This document shows, piece by piece, positions 60,029 through 64,000 of a stretch of 64,000 nucleotides of DNA (the first letter of the stretch is position 1; each line of letters opens with the position of its first letter). The stretch covers positions 2,583,247 to 2,647,246 of the forward strand of contig CM018605.1 of the NCBI GenBank assembly GCA_009192285.1. Direction: 5' to 3'. The notes below the pieces were generated by a model. It was not told the origin of the DNA. It made no database searches and saw nothing but the letters and a program-made list of their open reading frames with translations. Origin of the DNA: Morchella semilibera (taxonomy: Eukaryota > Ascomycota > Pezizomycetes > Pezizales > Morchellaceae). Position numbers and translations under genes: made by a program.

Positions 60029-61326
60029 CTACTCTTTGGTCTCAATACCCTCCTCTCTCAGCCCCTCCTCGCTCTCTAGTCTCGGGGGCCAAAAGAACTT
60101 CCTCATCCTCTCAGCGATCCTGGCATCGAGCTTTATCTCCTCCTGCCAGACTCCCTGTAGCGCTTCCTCCTTCCAATATTTCTTCGGCCAGTCTGCCTCT
60201 TCAACCTTCAACTCCCCTTCAATCTCACCACACTCCTTTTCGGCTTCCAAACCGGCCACTACATCAGCTTCAGTGCTCATCGTCGAACTGGGATCAGGGC
60301 TATGATAGAAAGGCCGAGAGTATACGCCTAGCGCAATAGCGGCAGCTTCGCGCCCGCATTGATCCGCTAGATGTCGTCGGGTCACATAGCGGTATAGTCT
60401 GATAGGCGTGTTGAGGAAGCCAAGGATGTGTGGGTGTGTCACGACGCCGACGGGATCGAAGGTAGTGGGGATGCCGGGCGGGAGCTGTGCGGAGGAGTAG
60501 GCGTCGGGAAGGATGTAAGATGGGGGGACAGAGGGTTTGGCGGGTTTCTTCTCCTCTTCCTTCTTCTCCTTTTCTTCCGATTGCTGCTTCCCAACATCGG
60601 CGACGACATCCTCAATCTTGAGGACCTGCTCGTTATTGTCTACAGGCGGCTTGTCATCGGGCTGCTGCGTATCATCCTTGGGCTCCTCCGGCGCCTCCAG
60701 TGGCCCTAACCAGCCCTCATGTAGGCCCCGGGCATACTCCTTCCATGCATGGCGACCAACTACAACCTCGCCCTGCACCGCACCAACCCTAACAACACCG
60801 CCCTTTCGTCGAGTCTCTTCGATTACGTCCTCACCATCGACACCTAGCCGCTGCTTTCTCACACCCTCAGCAACCTTATGCCTGAGCTCGCCCATCCGGC
60901 GCCCCTCCACAAACTCAACGTCCAGCGCTGCGGCCGTGAAAATCGGCTTGACAAAGTCGCGGTAGTGTTCCTGTGCAGGTCTAATGTCTGTTCCGCTTCC
61001 CGGGGGTGCACTCAAGTACACCGTAACCTTGCGTGGGAGCTCCAGCGGTCCAAGGGGTTCAAGGGCGAGGTGCGAGACGCGGGAGCACCATAGTGCTTGG
61101 ATTCTTTTCTGCTCGCGACGGTCGTGATATATAACCGCAGCAAAGGTTCCCGTGATGCCAAAGAAGATGAGCCAGTTGCGCGAGGGTAGTTTGGCCTTGA
61201 TGTTGGGGAGGCCTGTGGCGGATCCATGTTAGCGGAAAAGACAGCACCAGGAACAGAGGGTCAATTACCCATATATCTAAAAGCCGGATTCCCCTCAGTG
61301 GGTTTAGGGGGCGTGGGGGAGGCCAT
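60029..61326 (-). CDS. TIM54: Tim54, TIM22 translocase subunit
   Basis: Complement(join(60029..61212, 61269..61326)), 413 residues; a 56-bp intron containing GCTAACAT splits the codon of Gly20 and joins PAFRYMG to LPNIKAKLPSRNW. Tim54 is an inner-membrane subunit of the TIM22 complex, which inserts carrier proteins into the mitochondrial inner membrane. One N-terminal transmembrane segment is visible (32-48, NWLIFFGITGTFAAVIY). The large domain follows with VTVYLSAPPGSGTDIRPAQEH, HYRDFVKPIFTAAALDVEFV and VVGRHAWKEYARGLHEGWLGP. A Lys/Glu-rich low-complexity insert covers about 210-265. The conserved end includes LGFLNTPIRLYRYVTRRHLA, YWKEEALQGVWQEEIKLD and MRKFFWPP. The length is close to yeast Tim54 (about 480) but shorter. 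The start ATG at 61326 gives the expected MASPTPPKP leader. Confidence 0.92.
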
Positions 61327-63345
61327 TGTGATGTGCAATTGCGCTTTCCGACAGGCGGTGGCGATTGAGCTGTAAACTGGTTGTTGGTAATTTTCGTTGC
61401 GGCTCTGCTTGCAAAACCTGGCCCTGAGTGTGTGGGGCTAAGCTTTCATGGCTTGGCGCTTTCGAGTGATAGATCGTGACTTAAGACCGGGGGTGGAGGG
61501 AGGTTTGGACAACAGAAAATTGGAAACATTCCAAACTCTTTGCAATACCCTGTAAGTATCAGTACTCAGATATATTCTTTAGTTTTGGCACATGCACATA
61601 AAAGGCTTAAAATGTCGTGTTTTATGTCCACGTTGTGTAATATGGCATCTGCGCCGTGCTATGTGCAGGGCTGATAGGCGTAGGGGACGTACAAGTTGTT
61701 TCCCGCGCCAACATGCACCCTAATATTCCTTAACCGCGCGCCTTGCAATGATTTCGAGGGTAAGGGTAAGGACGGTAAAAAGACCAAGTCTAGCCGAATT
61801 AGGCTAGCTACCGGATAAATGGTCACGTTGCATTGAACGTTCACAACCAGTCACTCGACGGGAAATGATCAGTTCGTCACATTTCAGATTCCATCAGGGT
61901 TACACAATTTGGGAATGGGATATGTCACACAACGTGTGCGGGGATTTAATCATTGCGTCATATCGGAATCTTGGGCTGATCAACCAGTAAAAAATATATC
62001 CTCTGAAAGATAACGATAATAGGAATCGATTATGCTGCCATTCACCGCGGCATCAATACATACCTGTTGATTACCAGCTGTTTGATATGTTAACCTGCCA
62101 CTGGGCTCTGTTGCTCAAGTCCCCTTCCCCACTTCCCCCCCCACCCCAACAACTACTGACTCCACGGAGTGTATCATGTATCTCTCTTTTTTCCATTCAT
62201 CCTACTCGTACCTCAGTTACACAGGGGTCTCAAACGAGCTCTCGCCCCTACTCGTCCCCCCCTCTTCATCATGACTACGTTCTCCGTACCTCCTTCTGCT
62301 TCCGCGAAGAACCCCTTCGGCTCCCTACTAGTCCTCGCTACATTAACCGCCAGCTCAAACCCCCGCTGATCGTGCCCAGCGATATATGCGCCACGCCTAG
62401 CGCGGTTGGAGGCGCTGGCGGCCGCCGCTAGGACCTTTCTCTTGTGCTTTGTGATGCTGGCTGCTTCGAGTCTTTTTAACGGCAGGGTTTGTGGGTTTGA
62501 GCGAGCCTCTAAGCACTATGGCTACGATAACCGAATGAGTATGGATAGTGGTGGCAGGATGGGGATGGAGAGGGGATGGGAAATGGATGGGGCACATAAG
62601 AATATAAATCGCTAATGGAAACGTGTTAGGTGTTCGAGGTGGTCAGTGTTTCTAGAGGGCATGTGGTACGTTTTGCCTATTTCGGACAGATATTGACTCT
62701 ATAGAATCGCCAACGTAGGTATCGATGGCTTCGATTAATTATATCTTGGGCGATGGCTTAGCCATGTACATATATAGTTATACTAACTTAATGTAGGTAT
62801 GCGTTTGCGAATGACCTACAAGTACTTCAGTGCCAAAAAGGTACCAAACATTCTAAACGAAACAAACGGCCCAACCAATTTTAGACCGTCAAAACATTAC
62901 CAAGCGAACAAAAATAGTGCCCAAGTTTCCAGAAGATACCAGGTTGTCCAAGGAGTAATTAGCCAGCTACACTGGTTTACGGATCTATCTAGGTGATCGT
63001 TGCACTAGACATGAAACATCAGTACGGGATTAAAGAAAAGAAGAGACGTAGACCTACTGGAAAAATGTTTTACAAAATGTTGCTGACAGAGTATCATCCC
63101 CCTCCCAGGTTAATGGGGGAGGGGGGAGCTGGGAAGGGTGGAACTATAGATATTCCAGAGGGCCTCATGATGGACAACATCCTCTGGGCTTCTTCCTATC
63201 TTTACAACCAGTGGTATCAGCATCGAACAGGCCAATTAATGCATGGAATAGGTTCAAATTACACCGCTGTAATTATTTGAAATGGCAGAATCTTGGGCCC
63301 TCTCAGCTAGTTCTTTCTTCTCCTACAATATCTCATCAGCTTCAT
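61327..63345. other. Intergenic, no gene established
   Basis: No convincing gene. At 62087-62618 two staggered frames (one ending GGAGGRR, the other with ARTFLLCFVMLAASSLFNGR) have raised GC content and could be exons of a small membrane protein, but I could not join them with confidence. Confidence 0.4.
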
Positions 63346-64000
63346 TTAATTTGTCGAACTGGAATAACAATTTACTACCTTGGTTATATTGGCCATATCG
63401 ATTTTCCTCTGACGCACCTCCTTCGCTCTCCTAATCTTCAACCCCTCCCCAAACTTGACCATACTTTCCTCAACAGAGTGGCAAGTCCTGGACCATTCTT
63501 CAAACGCTTTATTCTTCATTGCCATTTTCTCTTTGGCCCTTAACTCTTTCGCTTTTCTTAACTCGCTGGCGGCATCACCCCTCCACCTGCGAATAGTTTC
63601 CTGCGGGCCCTCAAGCTCACAGCGTTGCGCCTCCGTGAGTACCTTGCGAGGCTTCGGGCTGGGGCGATCTTTCGCTACCCTGAGAATGTCCCAGTAGGGG
63701 CCTTGAAGGAACGGCACAGGAAGAAGATTACCAGGGCCAGAGACTTTGTTGCTCTCAAGCATATGAGGATGGACCGGCTGCCCTAGGACATGGAGAGACG
63801 AAGATTGTGTATTATCCCCGCTAGGAATATTATCCCTCTTGGTCTGGGGAGAGGAGACATCCTCACCAACATCATGTGAGCTTACGTCAATAGTGAAAGT
63901 CCTACCTTCACATTTGCCCTTCACTTTGTACCCTACCATCTCTCCATCAACAAAGGGTGGAGTGATGACAAAACAAAACCTGGCGGTGTCTTGTTTGGAT
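63346..64000 (-). CDS. Hypothetical protein, 3' part, cut by the window edge
   Basis: Open frame ending at the stop at 63346. It is still open at base 64000 (reading SKQDTARFCFVITPPFVDG before the first Met at 63939), so the start probably lies outside the window. At least 217 residues. I do not recognise it. The visible part has a polar middle (DVSSHDVGEDVSSPQTKRDN), then PVPFLQGPYWDILRVAKDRP, and a long charged helix (TEAQRCELEGPQETIRRWRG, then LRKAKELRAKEKMAMKNKAF and FGEGLKIRRAKEVRQRKIDM). The helix suggests a coiled-coil or nucleic-acid-associated protein. An intron within it cannot be excluded. Confidence 0.5.
   Translation of the reverse strand, partial: SKQDTARFCFVITPPFVDGEMVGYKVKGKCEGRTFTIDVSSHDVGEDVSSPQTKRDNIPSGDNTQSSSLHVLGQPVHPHMLESNKVSGPGNLLPVPFLQGPYWDILRVAKDRPSPKPRKVLTEAQRCELEGPQETIRRWRGDAASELRKAKELRAKEKMAMKNKAFEEWSRTCHSVEESMVKFGEGLKIRRAKEVRQRKIDMANITKVVNCYSSSTN

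Noticed and set aside
1-64000. CRISPR arrays, operons, ribosome binding sites, 5S or other rRNA
   Set aside because: The sequence is eukaryotic nuclear DNA; no spaced identical repeats or rRNA core sequences were seen.
1-64000. Secondary-metabolite gene cluster
   Set aside because: A transcription factor and a dehydrogenase are present but no backbone enzyme (PKS, NRPS, terpene synthase) is visible.

Overview
The window looks like nuclear DNA of a filamentous ascomycete (Pezizomycotina). The genes are split by short introns, mostly 51-102 bp, with GTRNGT donors and CTRAY branch sites close to the acceptor. One gene has a Zn2Cys6 DNA-binding domain. The core genes (eIF3h, Tim44, Tim54, TBCE) are of fungal type, and the promoters are rich in pyrimidine tracts. 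Gene density is low (12 supported protein genes in 64 kb) and transposon debris is common. This suggests a gene-poor, repeat-rich genome such as those of some Pezizomycetes; that placement is inference only.

Left part (1-10 kb): an eIF3h gene (1474-2769) and an intronless tRNA-Trp (3323-3394) are followed by a transposon-rich island at about 5.3-8.8 kb. The island holds two TA-flanked inverted-repeat MITEs, a frameshifted and truncated piggyBac-type transposase, an orphan PD-(D/E)XK-like nuclease gene on the minus strand, a long imperfect inverted repeat, and then a 148-bp direct duplication at 9.7-9.97 kb.

Middle (10-34 kb): a three-finger C2H2 protein (minus), a small basic protein with two PIP-box-like motifs (17241-17825), an eight-exon gene for a 963-residue acidic low-complexity protein (19844-23179), a five-exon D-2-hydroxyacid dehydrogenase (25124-26768), a low-complexity intergenic stretch, and a Zn2Cys6 transcription factor (minus, 31060-33248). 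A stretch of about 12.6 kb without a recognisable gene follows.

Right part (45.8-64 kb): a four-TM protein with a dilysine tail; a head-to-head pair, TIM44 (minus) and TBCE (plus), sharing a 547-bp promoter with two Reb1-like sites; a 5'-truncated LINE with poly(A) tail and 15-bp target-site duplication; two more MITE-like inverted-repeat elements; a tRNA-derived SINE-like element; a hypothetical gene; TIM54 (minus); and the 3' part of a gene that runs off the right edge.

The housekeeping genes cover translation initiation, mitochondrial protein import (Tim44 motor anchor, Tim54 of the TIM22 complex), tubulin folding and 2-keto/2-hydroxyacid metabolism. They are not obviously one pathway, and I see no biosynthetic cluster. 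The palindrome TACATGTA is strikingly frequent between genes: at least 25 copies by eye against about one expected. Exon boundaries were placed by hand from splice signals and reading frame and were not tested against transcripts.
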